DNA of 64,000 bases from Parolsenella massiliensis. GTDB lineage: Bacteria; Actinomycetota; Coriobacteriia; Coriobacteriales; Atopobiaceae. How positions within the stretch are numbered: position 1 is the first letter of the stretch; each line of letters begins with the position of its first letter. The stretch spans positions 161,111 through 225,110 of the forward strand of contig NZ_LT671675.1 in NCBI RefSeq assembly GCF_900143685.1. The letters are read 5' to 3'. A program made the translations under genes and the position numbers. Positions 51,763 to 60,108 of this stretch are shown one piece after another. Under the pieces are notes generated by a model, which made no database searches, had not been told where the DNA came from, and worked only from the letters and a program-made list of their open reading frames with translations.

Positions 51763-54700
51763 ATGAGGCCAGTGAAGCTAACCGTCAGTGCCTTCGGCCC
51801 CTATGCCGCGGAGGTCTCCGTCGACTTCGAGAAGCTCGGCGAGGAGGGCCTCTACCTCATCTGCGGAGACACGGGAGCCGGCAAGACCACCATCTTCGAC
51901 GCCATCTCGTTTGCGCTGTTCGGCTATGCGAGCGGCGCGGACCGTTCGGCACGCAGCCTGCGCAGCGACTTTGCCAGACCCGATGTCGAGACGTTCGTGG
52001 AGCTTGCGTTCGAGCACCGGGGCGAGCGCTACGTCGTGCGGCGCAACCCCGAGTACGAGCGTCCCAAGAAGCGTGGCAATGGCACAACGACGCAGCTCGC
52101 GGACGCCACGCTCGCCCACGAGGGCGAGCCGCCCGTCACGGGCACGCGCGGTGTCGACAAGGCCATAGAGGAGCTTCTCGGCATCGACCGCAACCAGTTC
52201 TCCCAGATCGTCATGATTGCCCAGGGAGACTTCCGCCGTCTGCTCCAGGCGGACACGAAGGAGCGCGCCACCATCATGCGCAAGCTGTTTGGCACGGCCC
52301 CCTACCTGGGCTTCCAGAACGCGCTTGCCACGAGGAGCCGCGAGCTCGAGGAGAGGAGCAAGGCGGTGCGCGAGCGCCTGCTTGCCCTTGTCCCCTCGAT
52401 TGCGGTGACCGGCGAGCAGCGCGAGGCGCGCCTCGCCGCGCTTGTGGACTCCGAGGCACCGGATGCGGACGAGGCCCTTTCGCTCCTTTCGGAGCAGCGC
52501 AAGGACGATGACGCCGAGCTTGGGCGTCTCGAGGAGGCGCGGGCCAAGGCCGCGGCCGAGGTGGAGCGCCTCTCCGCGCTCTCCGACCGTGTCCGTCAGC
52601 TTGCCGAACAGAGGCAGACGCTTGGCGAGGCCGAGCGCGAGCTGGCGGGCGCGAACGATGCCGTTGCCAGGGCAAAGGAGGCGTTTTCTGCCCAGGAGGC
52701 GCGTGCGGACGAGCGCCAGTGCCTTGCGGGTGAGGCTGCCGTGATAGCCCGCGAGCTCGAGCAACTCTCTGGGCTCGATGCCGCGTCGCAGGCCGAGGAG
52801 AATGCCAAGCGCGCCCTCGATACGGCAAGGGATCGCAAGGCCAAGGCCGGCTCCAAGCTCGGTGAGGCAAACGAGGCGCTTTCGGATGCCCAGGGGAAGG
52901 CCTCCCAGCTCGCGGACGCACCTGCGGCCCTCGCTCGGGCGGAGGCTGTCGAGCAGCAGGCCTCGCGCCTGCTTGCGGACGCAACGTCTGCGCTCGAGGC
53001 GCTTCGCGGCCTGCGAGGCAAGGAGAGGGAGCTCGCCGAGCTTCGTGCCCAGGCCAAGAAGGCGCAGGACGATCTTGGCGAGGCCACGAATGCGGCAGGG
53101 AAGCTCGAGGCCCAGGCTGCCGACCTTCGCGAGCGGGAGGTCTCCCTGCGCGGTGCCGACGCCGAGCTCGAGCGTGCCAAGTCTGCCCGCTCCGAGCTGG
53201 AGCGCCTAGTGGGGCAGACCCGCGAGTCCTATAGAGAGGCGAGGGACAGGAAGGCCACGGCAGACAAGGACGCCGCTGAGCTTGCCCGTACCCAGGGCAT
53301 CTACCTCGAGAAGAGCGAGGCGCTCGAGGCGGCCCGCTCCGAGCATGCGTCCAAGCAGCGGGCGTTTCTCGGTGGCCAGGCGGGGATTCTCGCGCAAGGG
53401 CTCGTGGAGGGCGTCCCCTGTCCGGTATGCGGCTCCACGCATCATCCCCATGCCGCCGTCTGCGAGGGCGTTGTCCCAACGCAAGACGAGGTCGATGCTG
53501 TCGCCGCGGCGTTCCAGGCGGCGTCGGACGAGGCTGGCAAGGCCTCTGCGGCGGTCGCGGCCGCTCGCGAGAGGGCAGAGCGTTCGGCATCCGAGCTTTC
53601 CGCTGCCGAGGAGCGCGTCGGTACGGCCGAGGAGCTCATCGCCAAGGGCAAGGACCTCGCCGGTCAGCTTGAGGACGCTGCCGCCTCGGTCGATGCTGCC
53701 AAGAAGCGCGTGGGGGAGCACGACGCGCTCGACGCGGAGCTTGCCGCGCTTGAGAAGAGGGGCACCTCCGCCGCGAAGGCGATCGACGAGGCTTGCGAGG
53801 TGGCCGATAGCCTGCAGAGGCAGGTCGTTGCGCTTGAGGCGTCGTGTGCCGAGCTTGCCTCGTCCCTTGGCCAGCTGGATGACGGGGCGGCAGAGAATGA
53901 CGTGAGGAACCGGCGTCGCGAGCTCGATGACGCGCATGAGGCAACCGAGGGGGCCCGCGCCCGCGCGGACGAGCTTTCTCGCGCAACGAGCCGCGTCGAG
54001 GGGCTGAGGCAGCAGCTCCCCGCATTCGAGCACGAGTGCGATGAGGCCGCGTCTGCCGTCTCCCGCGCAGAGGCCGAGCTTGCGGACGCGACTGCCACGC
54101 TCAGGACGATCAAGGGCTCGCTCACATATGAGAGCGCAACTGCCGCAAAGGGGCAGATGGATGCCATTGAGCGTCAGATTTCTGCCATTGACGAGGCCCG
54201 CGAGCACGCGAACGGGGCGCTCCGCGAAGCGCAGGCTACTGCCAAGCAGCTCGAGGGGCGCGTCACCGCGACGAGGGAACGCATCGCCCAGCTGAGCGAG
54301 GACGGCGAGATCGATGCCGGCCGCGTCGCCGAAGACCTCGCGGCCGCGCGTGACGCTCGCGCGTCGGTCGACGAGGAGCGTACGGTCGTCTCGTCGCGCG
54401 TGAGCTCCAACGGGCGGCTGGCCGAGCAGCTGCGCTCCCTTGGCGAGAGCGGCCAGGACGTTGCGGCTCGGTATGCCGAGATGGATGCGCTGTCGCGCAC
54501 GGCGTCCGGTCGCCTCTCGGGCAAGCAGCGTCTGAGCTTCGAGACCTATCTGCAGGCTCGCTGGTTCGATCGCGTGCTTGCGGCGGCCAACAGGCGGCTC
54601 GTCTCGATGACGGAGGGCCGCTACGAGCTCGTGCGCCACAAGGGCATGCGCAGCGGCGGCGGTGCTGCGCAGACGGGACTCGACCTCGATGTTCTCGACT

Positions 54701-55026
54701 CGTTTACTGGCAAGCCCCGCGACGCGTCGTCGCTTTCGGGCGGCGAGTCGTTCAAGGCGTCGCTCGCGCTGGCGCTGGGCCTGTCAGACGTGGTGCAGGC
54801 GCATGCCGGCGGCATCGAGCTTGACACGATGTTCGTGGACGAGGGCTTTGGCTCGCTCGACCAGGAGTCGCTGGCGCTCACGGTGCGCGTGCTCACGGGT
54901 GCCGAGAACAGCAACAAGCTCGTGGGCATCATCAGCCACGTTGACGAGCTGCGCGCAAGCATCGACCACAAGATTGTCGTCGAGCGCGGTCGTTCCGGCT
55001 CCACTCTGCGCATCGAGGAGGGGTAG
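51763..55026 (+). CDS. sbcC: Exonuclease subunit SbcC (Rad50-type ATPase)
   Basis: A 1087-aa SMC-like ATPase. Walker A GDTGAGKTT is at 35-43. Two long Ala/Glu/Arg-rich coiled-coil arms flank the zinc hook PCPVCGSTHH with Cys553 and Cys556. The C-terminal lobe has the signature SLSGGESFKASLALALGLSDV and Walker B MFVDEGFGSLD. It starts on the base after the sbcD stop. The complex processes palindromic DNA, notable in a region rich in palindromes. Confidence 0.96.
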   Translation: MRPVKLTVSAFGPYAAEVSVDFEKLGEEGLYLICGDTGAGKTTIFDAISFALFGYASGADRSARSLRSDFARPDVETFVELAFEHRGERYVVRRNPEYERPKKRGNGTTTQLADATLAHEGEPPVTGTRGVDKAIEELLGIDRNQFSQIVMIAQGDFRRLLQADTKERATIMRKLFGTAPYLGFQNALATRSRELEERSKAVRERLLALVPSIAVTGEQREARLAALVDSEAPDADEALSLLSEQRKDDDAELGRLEEARAKAAAEVERLSALSDRVRQLAEQRQTLGEAERELAGANDAVARAKEAFSAQEARADERQCLAGEAAVIARELEQLSGLDAASQAEENAKRALDTARDRKAKAGSKLGEANEALSDAQGKASQLADAPAALARAEAVEQQASRLLADATSALEALRGLRGKERELAELRAQAKKAQDDLGEATNAAGKLEAQAADLREREVSLRGADAELERAKSARSELERLVGQTRESYREARDRKATADKDAAELARTQGIYLEKSEALEAARSEHASKQRAFLGGQAGILAQGLVEGVPCPVCGSTHHPHAAVCEGVVPTQDEVDAVAAAFQAASDEAGKASAAVAAARERAERSASELSAAEERVGTAEELIAKGKDLAGQLEDAAASVDAAKKRVGEHDALDAELAALEKRGTSAAKAIDEACEVADSLQRQVVALEASCAELASSLGQLDDGAAENDVRNRRRELDDAHEATEGARARADELSRATSRVEGLRQQLPAFEHECDEAASAVSRAEAELADATATLRTIKGSLTYESATAAKGQMDAIERQISAIDEAREHANGALREAQATAKQLEGRVTATRERIAQLSEDGEIDAGRVAEDLAAARDARASVDEERTVVSSRVSSNGRLAEQLRSLGESGQDVAARYAEMDALSRTASGRLSGKQRLSFETYLQARWFDRVLAAANRRLVSMTEGRYELVRHKGMRSGGGAAQTGLDLDVLDSFTGKPRDASSLSGGESFKASLALALGLSDVVQAHAGGIELDTMFVDEGFGSLDQESLALTVRVLTGAENSNKLVGIISHVDELRASIDHKIVVERGRSGSTLRIEEG

Positions 55027-55082
55027 GGGCATCGAAGGGCCCCGCTCCGTCCTCTGCGCCGAGCTCGGCTGTTGATTGTGCC

Positions 55083-55128
55083 AAACGCACCTTATTTTCG
55101 GCTTAATGCCTGATAATTAGGTGCGTTT
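55083..55128 (+). terminator. Imperfect hairpin after sbcC
   Basis: AAACGCACCT and AGGTGCGTTT are perfect 10-bp outer arms of a long hairpin whose inner part contains GGC-TTAAT-GCC. It may end sbcDC transcription. Only AAC follows, so the T-rich end of the arm itself would have to serve. Confidence 0.4.
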
Positions 55129-55164
55129 AACGTAGTGAGGGTGTTCTCTTGCTACAATGACACC

Positions 55165-55257
55165 ACCACAACCGCGCGCCCAAGAGGGCGAGAGCGCTTT
55201 TGATCGCGTTCCAGCCGGGTCGGGACAATTCGATTGTCCTGGCTCGGCTTCTTTTTT
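55165..55257 (+). ncRNA. Copy A of the ACCACAACCGC element: candidate small RNA with its own terminator
   Basis: An extended -10, TGC-TACAAT (55153-55158), lies six bases before ACCACAACCGC (55165-55175). A small hairpin CGCCC-AAGA-GGGCG follows. A 17-bp stem (55213-55229 with 55233-55249) then a run of T form a strong intrinsic terminator. The result would be an RNA of about 93 nt. No open frame lies inside. The same start is seen in three other copies in the window. Confidence 0.6.
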
Positions 55258-55317
55258 CGATTGTTTAAAGACGAGGGTTTCCTGGCGTATATCGCAGTTT
55301 CCCGTGCATGCTAGTAT

Positions 55318-55461
55318 CGAGTAACCACAACCGCCCCTGAATCCAGGGCGCTCAAGCGCATAGACGAACCAGCGACTGGGAGGGCATCCGCCTTTTCTCG
55401 GACTGGTTCGCTGTTGCGACGAGTGCTGAGCGGTTGTGGTGACTGTGGCGGATGTCCTCCC
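55318..55461 (+). ncRNA. Copy B of the ACCACAACCGC element, with possible pseudoknot
   Basis: TGC-TAGTAT (55312-55317) lies six bases before ACCACAACCGC (55324-55334), which is followed by hairpin CCCTG-AATC-CAGGG. Its first 11 bases can pair with GCGGTTGTGGT (55430-55440). Inside, CGAACCAG (55365-55372) pairs with CTGGTTCG (55403-55410). The loop segment 55378-55392 is complementary, with one mismatch, to 55447-55461 beyond the outer stem. No terminator is obvious. Confidence 0.5.
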
Positions 55462-55514
55462 ATTCATCAAGATTAAATCTACTTCGTGAGACCGAACTCA
55501 TCTTTTAACAATCA

Positions 55515-55735
55515 AGTTTTTGGCCGTCTATCTCGCGTTTATTGCTATTTAGATACCTTTCAGGGATATGTGCTCCGATCCCGATTCGCTTGCTGCTATG
55601 GTGTGAATCACCACAACCGCGCCTGCTTGCAGGAGCACTCAACCCAATAGCCGCGAGCCTGTTGCCGGGGGATCTCTCTATCTCTCCAGCCTCATATCGC
55701 CCTATCTCGCTTTCGCGTGTGCGCGTTGGCTGTGG
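55515..55735 (+). promoter_or_regulatory. Leader with copy C, upstream of the multi-HTH/ParB/SNF2 operon
   Basis: The first 52 bases differ at only two positions from 62087-62138. Copy C has TGC-TATGGT (55597-55602), ACCACAACCGC (55610-55620) and hairpin CCTGCTTGCAGG. The rest up to TGTGG at 55735 is almost the same in both leaders. If the -10 is used, the operon mRNA has a 5' leader of about 150 nt. Confidence 0.65.
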
Positions 55736-55759
55736 ATGTATTTAGGGATAGGGGAAGCC

Positions 55760-58700
55760 ATGGCCAATGACCAAAGCTGGGAGTCAGCCTTCCTGGAGTT
55801 AAGCCTTCGCAACAAGATATATGAGGTGCTCGAGAAGGACGGCAGACCGTGCTCTGTCTGGCGGCTATATGGCATGCTGTTCGGTGACGTTCGGGCCGCA
55901 ATTCGGAACTCACTGGATGAGCTCCGTAAATCTGGCCTTGTGGCCGTCACGGATTCTGGCGGCTACATTGCGCTGCCGCGAGATGCGCGTCTCTCGACAG
56001 CGGCTCCAGAGGTCGAAGCGGCTCCAGAAGCCGCTGCCCGTGCGGCGCAACCTCTTGCCGTCAGGGTCCCGGAGGTTGGTTCCCGTGCAATGCGGCCCAC
56101 TGAGCGTGCCGAGCGAGAGACGCTATCCGGCTCGAATGGCGTCATAGATGCCCATGATAACGACGAGAGCTCCTCAGTTGCCCAGATTGCAACTAACTAT
56201 CAGACCGAGGCTCGCCTTAGTGACATTTCGCTTTCGATGACCGTGAACACGGATTCGGGGGAGCCGCTTACATCCGTTCCGGAGGCTTCTCCTTCATTTT
56301 CGGATGAGGAGGCAGAGCATCGACACGATAGCGTTTCGGCTGGGGAAGCTACCATACCCGTCGAGGCCGAGCCGAGCGGACCAAGCTGGAAACAAGTTAC
56401 TGACGCAATGTCGGCCGTTGAGCCGGAACTTGTTTCTGAACTCGGGCATTTTACGTTTAGAAAGGATGACGGAACGGCCGTCTTCCTCGAGCTCCCCTCG
56501 GAAGAGTGCACGTCGCTTTCAAGGATTCAGAGTAGTTATTGCGGAATCCTTTTGCTGCAGTCTATAGAACAAGTGTTTGGGCCAAGGCGCGTGGAAGTGC
56601 GTTCCGGACGTTACAGGCGCGCATTTAAGACACCTGGCTGGTCTCTTACGGCGCTTACTCAAACCATTGCGGACTCGATGAGGAGCGAGGAACGAGATGC
56701 GGAGATACCGACGCCCGGAACTGCACCCGCTCAAGAGCTAACGCACGAAATCGTTTCCGTTCAAGAGGAGACGCCAGGAACTGCTCCTGTTCAAGGGGCG
56801 ACGTCCGGAGTCACTTCCGCCCAAGACGAAGTGTCCCACTCCGCTTCCGGCAGGGCCTCCGACCTCCGTCCAAATAACGCTGGGGCCAAGACCGCCTCAA
56901 ACCCGCCAACGGTTGAAGAGTGGATCAGCACGCTCGATGACGACCGCGCCGAGATCCTGACGTGCCTGTTTAGTGGTGGCCGCGTTGCTACCCTGGCAAA
57001 GGCGAGGGATATCTCCCTAACCGAGGCGAGAAAGCTGAAAAAGGATGCCCTGGCGGGTAGACCGGTTCTTTTCGAAGATCGCTATCGCTATCTCTTCAGA
57101 ACGTATCGCATGTCAAGCGTGACACTCAAGCAGCTGACCGGGCTTGGTCGTCTGTCGTACGGATACCTGATGTTCCTTTACTCTCCTGGGTACAGGCCCC
57201 TTAGGCCTGACGCGCTTCAGGATATCTGTGTCCCACAAGAAATACGCGACAAACTGTCCGAGAAGAACGAAGAGACCAGGCACACCCCGCTTGGGATGGT
57301 GCGCGTCGACGGCGAGTACATCTCAAGGAACCGCACCAGTCTTCTGATCAAGTACGGAAAGCAATATGCCGCCAAACCGATGGGGGCTTCTTCATTCCGG
57401 CTTGGCTACAACGAGTTCCTCTCCCGGCTCTCGCTTGGCATGGGACCCGACATGAGCCTTCCCTCATCGTTGGCGGGCTTTACTTACTGCCTCGAAAGAA
57501 CGGGCTCGTACCTTGTGATCTCGAAGGATCATGTTAGGTACAGGCCGTACTCGGAATATGACTACAGGGCCTTGCGCGAGCTGCTTGGTACATATGTGTC
57601 TCGGAACATCGAATGCTCAACCGAGCTGCTATTTCGTGAGCACCCTGACCTGATGAAAGACCTCGACATCCTCGATGCCCAAGAGCTCCATGTCGTGATC
57701 AAACGCCTTCTGGACGAAGAGGACATAGAAGGAGTCCATCTCGAAAAACGCCCCGTTATCCGATTTGGAGAGGGGGACAGAAAGAGGCAGGCCATCGAGC
57801 TGATAAAGGAGATGGGCCCCTCGAGCGTGGATGAAGTTGCGGCGGAATACGAGAGCCGCTTTGGGAATTCCCCATCCTTCTTTAAGACTGCGGTCAAAAG
57901 GGAGATCTCAGCCTATTGCAAAAACGGACGCTTCGAATATCGAGAGACGGACATGAGCGCCGAGCAACGGGAGTATCTCCTGTCGCTGCTCGATAAGGAC
58001 TATCAGGCGCTCGATTTGGTCAAGGCGCAGTTCTCTGTTCGCTTTCCCGATATGAATGAGCTTGACGTAAACGACGAGGTGCTATCCGAGCTGGGCTACC
58101 ACGTTGACTGCGGCCTTGTGGTGAGAGATGGGGTAGAGCTCGGACCGGTATTTAGCAGACTCGTAAGGCAGAAGGAATCGTTTTCTATTCGCGACCCAGA
58201 CTTTGGCCCTGCGGTGCTGTCGCATCCTGAGTTTAGGAAGGTATTGAACAGGGGCCTCAACTCCTTGGAAATCGTAGAGATATCGAAGGATGAGTTTGTA
58301 CTTGTCAAGAAGCTAAAGAGAATCTTTGGAGTCACGAGGGCCGACCTGCTGGATTATGCAAATGAGGCCGGGAAAACGGCGCAACACGAGGCCCCTTTTA
58401 CCATCCACAGCCTGAGAAAAGAGGGATTCGTCCACAGGATTGACTCCCTGAGAGAAGATGCGGGTCTCGGAGACTGCATGTACGAGTCTCTGATCGCCCT
58501 ACTTCCCCAGTCGTATGGAATCAAGAGAACCGCCATGGGCGGAACCATGGTGTTCTGCAAGCTGAACCACAAGTTCTCGGCGGTCGACTTCTTGGAGCTT
58601 ATCGTGAAGTCGGAGGAAAGGATTGAGCTCGACGAGCTCATCGACCTTTTGCTGGATGAGTACGGAGTCTCAGTTCCAGAATCAACCCTTCGCCTTGCGA

Positions 58701-58828
58701 TTGACAGAGCCGTTGGCGAGGGGCGCCTCTTCTTCAATCAGAGCTTCCAGATGCTGCTGCCGAGCAAGGAAGCAAACCTCGAATTCCTGAGGGGCCTCAT
58801 TGACCAGCCGAAACAGGACCAGCAATGA
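55760..58828 (+). CDS. Large multi-HTH protein with sigma-region-4-like segment, function unknown
   Basis: A 1022-aa protein. Residues 1-75 look like a winged helix (LRNKIYEVLEKDGRPCSVWRLYGMLFG, GLVAVTDSGGYIALP). Residues 80-205 and 315-380 are disordered Ser/Glu/Thr linkers with degenerate PGTAPVQ repeats. Residues 210-300 resemble a DnaX tau-type domain (ELVSELGHFTFR, QVFGPRRVEVRSGRY). Residues 385-440 (DRAEILTCLFSG, then ISLTEARKLKKDAL) resemble sigma-70 region 4. The remainder contains repeated small helical domains. AGGGGAA precedes ATG 55760. It leads a three-gene operon overlapping a ParB-like gene. Codon use is less GC-rich than the core genes, which suggests transfer. I do not recognise the family. 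Confidence 0.7.
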   Translation: MANDQSWESAFLELSLRNKIYEVLEKDGRPCSVWRLYGMLFGDVRAAIRNSLDELRKSGLVAVTDSGGYIALPRDARLSTAAPEVEAAPEAAARAAQPLAVRVPEVGSRAMRPTERAERETLSGSNGVIDAHDNDESSSVAQIATNYQTEARLSDISLSMTVNTDSGEPLTSVPEASPSFSDEEAEHRHDSVSAGEATIPVEAEPSGPSWKQVTDAMSAVEPELVSELGHFTFRKDDGTAVFLELPSEECTSLSRIQSSYCGILLLQSIEQVFGPRRVEVRSGRYRRAFKTPGWSLTALTQTIADSMRSEERDAEIPTPGTAPAQELTHEIVSVQEETPGTAPVQGATSGVTSAQDEVSHSASGRASDLRPNNAGAKTASNPPTVEEWISTLDDDRAEILTCLFSGGRVATLAKARDISLTEARKLKKDALAGRPVLFEDRYRYLFRTYRMSSVTLKQLTGLGRLSYGYLMFLYSPGYRPLRPDALQDICVPQEIRDKLSEKNEETRHTPLGMVRVDGEYISRNRTSLLIKYGKQYAAKPMGASSFRLGYNEFLSRLSLGMGPDMSLPSSLAGFTYCLERTGSYLVISKDHVRYRPYSEYDYRALRELLGTYVSRNIECSTELLFREHPDLMKDLDILDAQELHVVIKRLLDEEDIEGVHLEKRPVIRFGEGDRKRQAIELIKEMGPSSVDEVAAEYESRFGNSPSFFKTAVKREISAYCKNGRFEYRETDMSAEQREYLLSLLDKDYQALDLVKAQFSVRFPDMNELDVNDEVLSELGYHVDCGLVVRDGVELGPVFSRLVRQKESFSIRDPDFGPAVLSHPEFRKVLNRGLNSLEIVEISKDEFVLVKKLKRIFGVTRADLLDYANEAGKTAQHEAPFTIHSLRKEGFVHRIDSLREDAGLGDCMYESLIALLPQSYGIKRTAMGGTMVFCKLNHKFSAVDFLELIVKSEERIELDELIDLLLDEYGVSVPESTLRLAIDRAVGEGRLFFNQSFQMLLPSKEANLEFLRGLIDQPKQDQQ

Positions 58829-60105
58829 GACATCAGAACAGTAGCCAAGAAGCGATGAAAGGATATGCAAAGATGAACCTGCTGACCATGGCCCAGGACC
58901 CCGCCTGTATTGACGTGGAGCCAACCGAGAGGCTTGAGAAGATGGTTCTTGAGGGGGAGCCCAAGAACTATCGCGTTTGTCGAATTAAGCTTGACCTGCT
59001 TAGGTACAACGAGCAGAACGACCGCATTGCCACTTTCATCAGCCGCTATAAGGCAGAGCATGGCGATGACTCGTTCGAGGGCCTTACCCAAGAGGAATAC
59101 AACTCTATCGTCCAGGACTTCATCGTTGAGAGTAATCCCGAGGCCATTAAGAAGACGAGGGGAAACATTGAGCTTCGAACGCAAGAGCGTCCCGGAGTCG
59201 TGCTGTCAAACGGTCTCGTGATTGATGGCAACCGTCGCTTTACCTGCTTGAGGCAGCTTGCGCAGAAGAACCCCAGCTTCGGGATGTTTGATGCCGTCAT
59301 CCTTCCCTATGAGGTGGGAAACGACCCTAAGCGTGTCAAGATTCTTGAGCTTTCCATCCAACATGCAACCGAGGAAAAAGTCGAGTATGACCTTATCGAC
59401 AAGCTCGTTGGCGTCTACCGCGACATTCTCGATCCCGAGACCAAACTTCTGACCGTTGAGGAATACGCGAAGTACGCCGACGCATCGCTCAAGGACGTTA
59501 GTTCGTGGATGCAGCTTGCCCAGTTCATGGTTGATTTCCTAGACTACGTTGGCCAACCCAAGCAGTTCCACATCGCGAGGGAGCTTTCTCTCGGAAGTCT
59601 GTTTCAAGAGATGCCGGCTATCCTCAAGAAGTGCTCCAGCAGCGAACAAGAGGAGCAGGTGAAGAACATCCTTTTTGCCAACCTCGTCATGTCTGCGGAA
59701 GGCGACCGAGTTCGAATCATCCGCCCGGTTAAGCAAGTCCTGACAAGCGAGAAGGCCGAAGAGTTCGTCGAGTGCGAGTCGGACCTCGCCGCCGAGGTTT
59801 GCGAGCGCCTCTCGATGGGCGACACGTCGTTTGACGAGCGCATCGCTGATGTGAGGGCGGATGCCGACCTTGCAGGGGAATTTAGAAGGACGCTTGACTC
59901 CGCAGTGTCAGCGGCTCGACGTGAGAAGGCCGTCTCTTCTCCGGCGGACGCAATCGAGAAGGCCATGCGCGACCTTATGCAGGTCGAGGAAGGCATCTTT
60001 GGCGAACTCGACTCGAATGAGCTGGCGACCGTTAAGCGAGGAGTTAGCGGACTCAAGAAGCGTCTTTCCGCAATTGAGGATGCCCTGCTTGCGGCGGAGC
60101 GGTAG
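58825..60105 (+). CDS. ParB/sulfiredoxin-like domain protein
   Basis: A 426-aa protein. Residues 50-150 fit the ParB N-terminal/Srx fold: VCRIKLDLLRYNEQNDR, a helical insert, then VVLSNGLVIDGNRRFTCLRQL with the G-N-R-R phosphate-binding motif at 135-138. In ParB this motif binds CTP; in other members it is a nuclease or kinase site. A central helical part follows (YAKYADASLKDVSSWMQLAQFMVDFL), as in ParB DNA-binding domains, then a charged C-terminus. The ATG overlaps the previous stop (ATGA); in-frame ATGs at 58855 and 58873 are alternatives. It should act with the multi-HTH protein and the helicase. Confidence 0.7.
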   Translation: MRHQNSSQEAMKGYAKMNLLTMAQDPACIDVEPTERLEKMVLEGEPKNYRVCRIKLDLLRYNEQNDRIATFISRYKAEHGDDSFEGLTQEEYNSIVQDFIVESNPEAIKKTRGNIELRTQERPGVVLSNGLVIDGNRRFTCLRQLAQKNPSFGMFDAVILPYEVGNDPKRVKILELSIQHATEEKVEYDLIDKLVGVYRDILDPETKLLTVEEYAKYADASLKDVSSWMQLAQFMVDFLDYVGQPKQFHIARELSLGSLFQEMPAILKKCSSSEQEEQVKNILFANLVMSAEGDRVRIIRPVKQVLTSEKAEEFVECESDLAAEVCERLSMGDTSFDERIADVRADADLAGEFRRTLDSAVSAARREKAVSSPADAIEKAMRDLMQVEEGIFGELDSNELATVKRGVSGLKKRLSAIEDALLAAER

Positions 60106-60108
60106 CTT

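Noticed and set aside
55150-55470. Retron noncoding RNA
   Set aside because: Copy B has complementary ends like retron a1/a2, but no reverse transcriptase gene is in the window.
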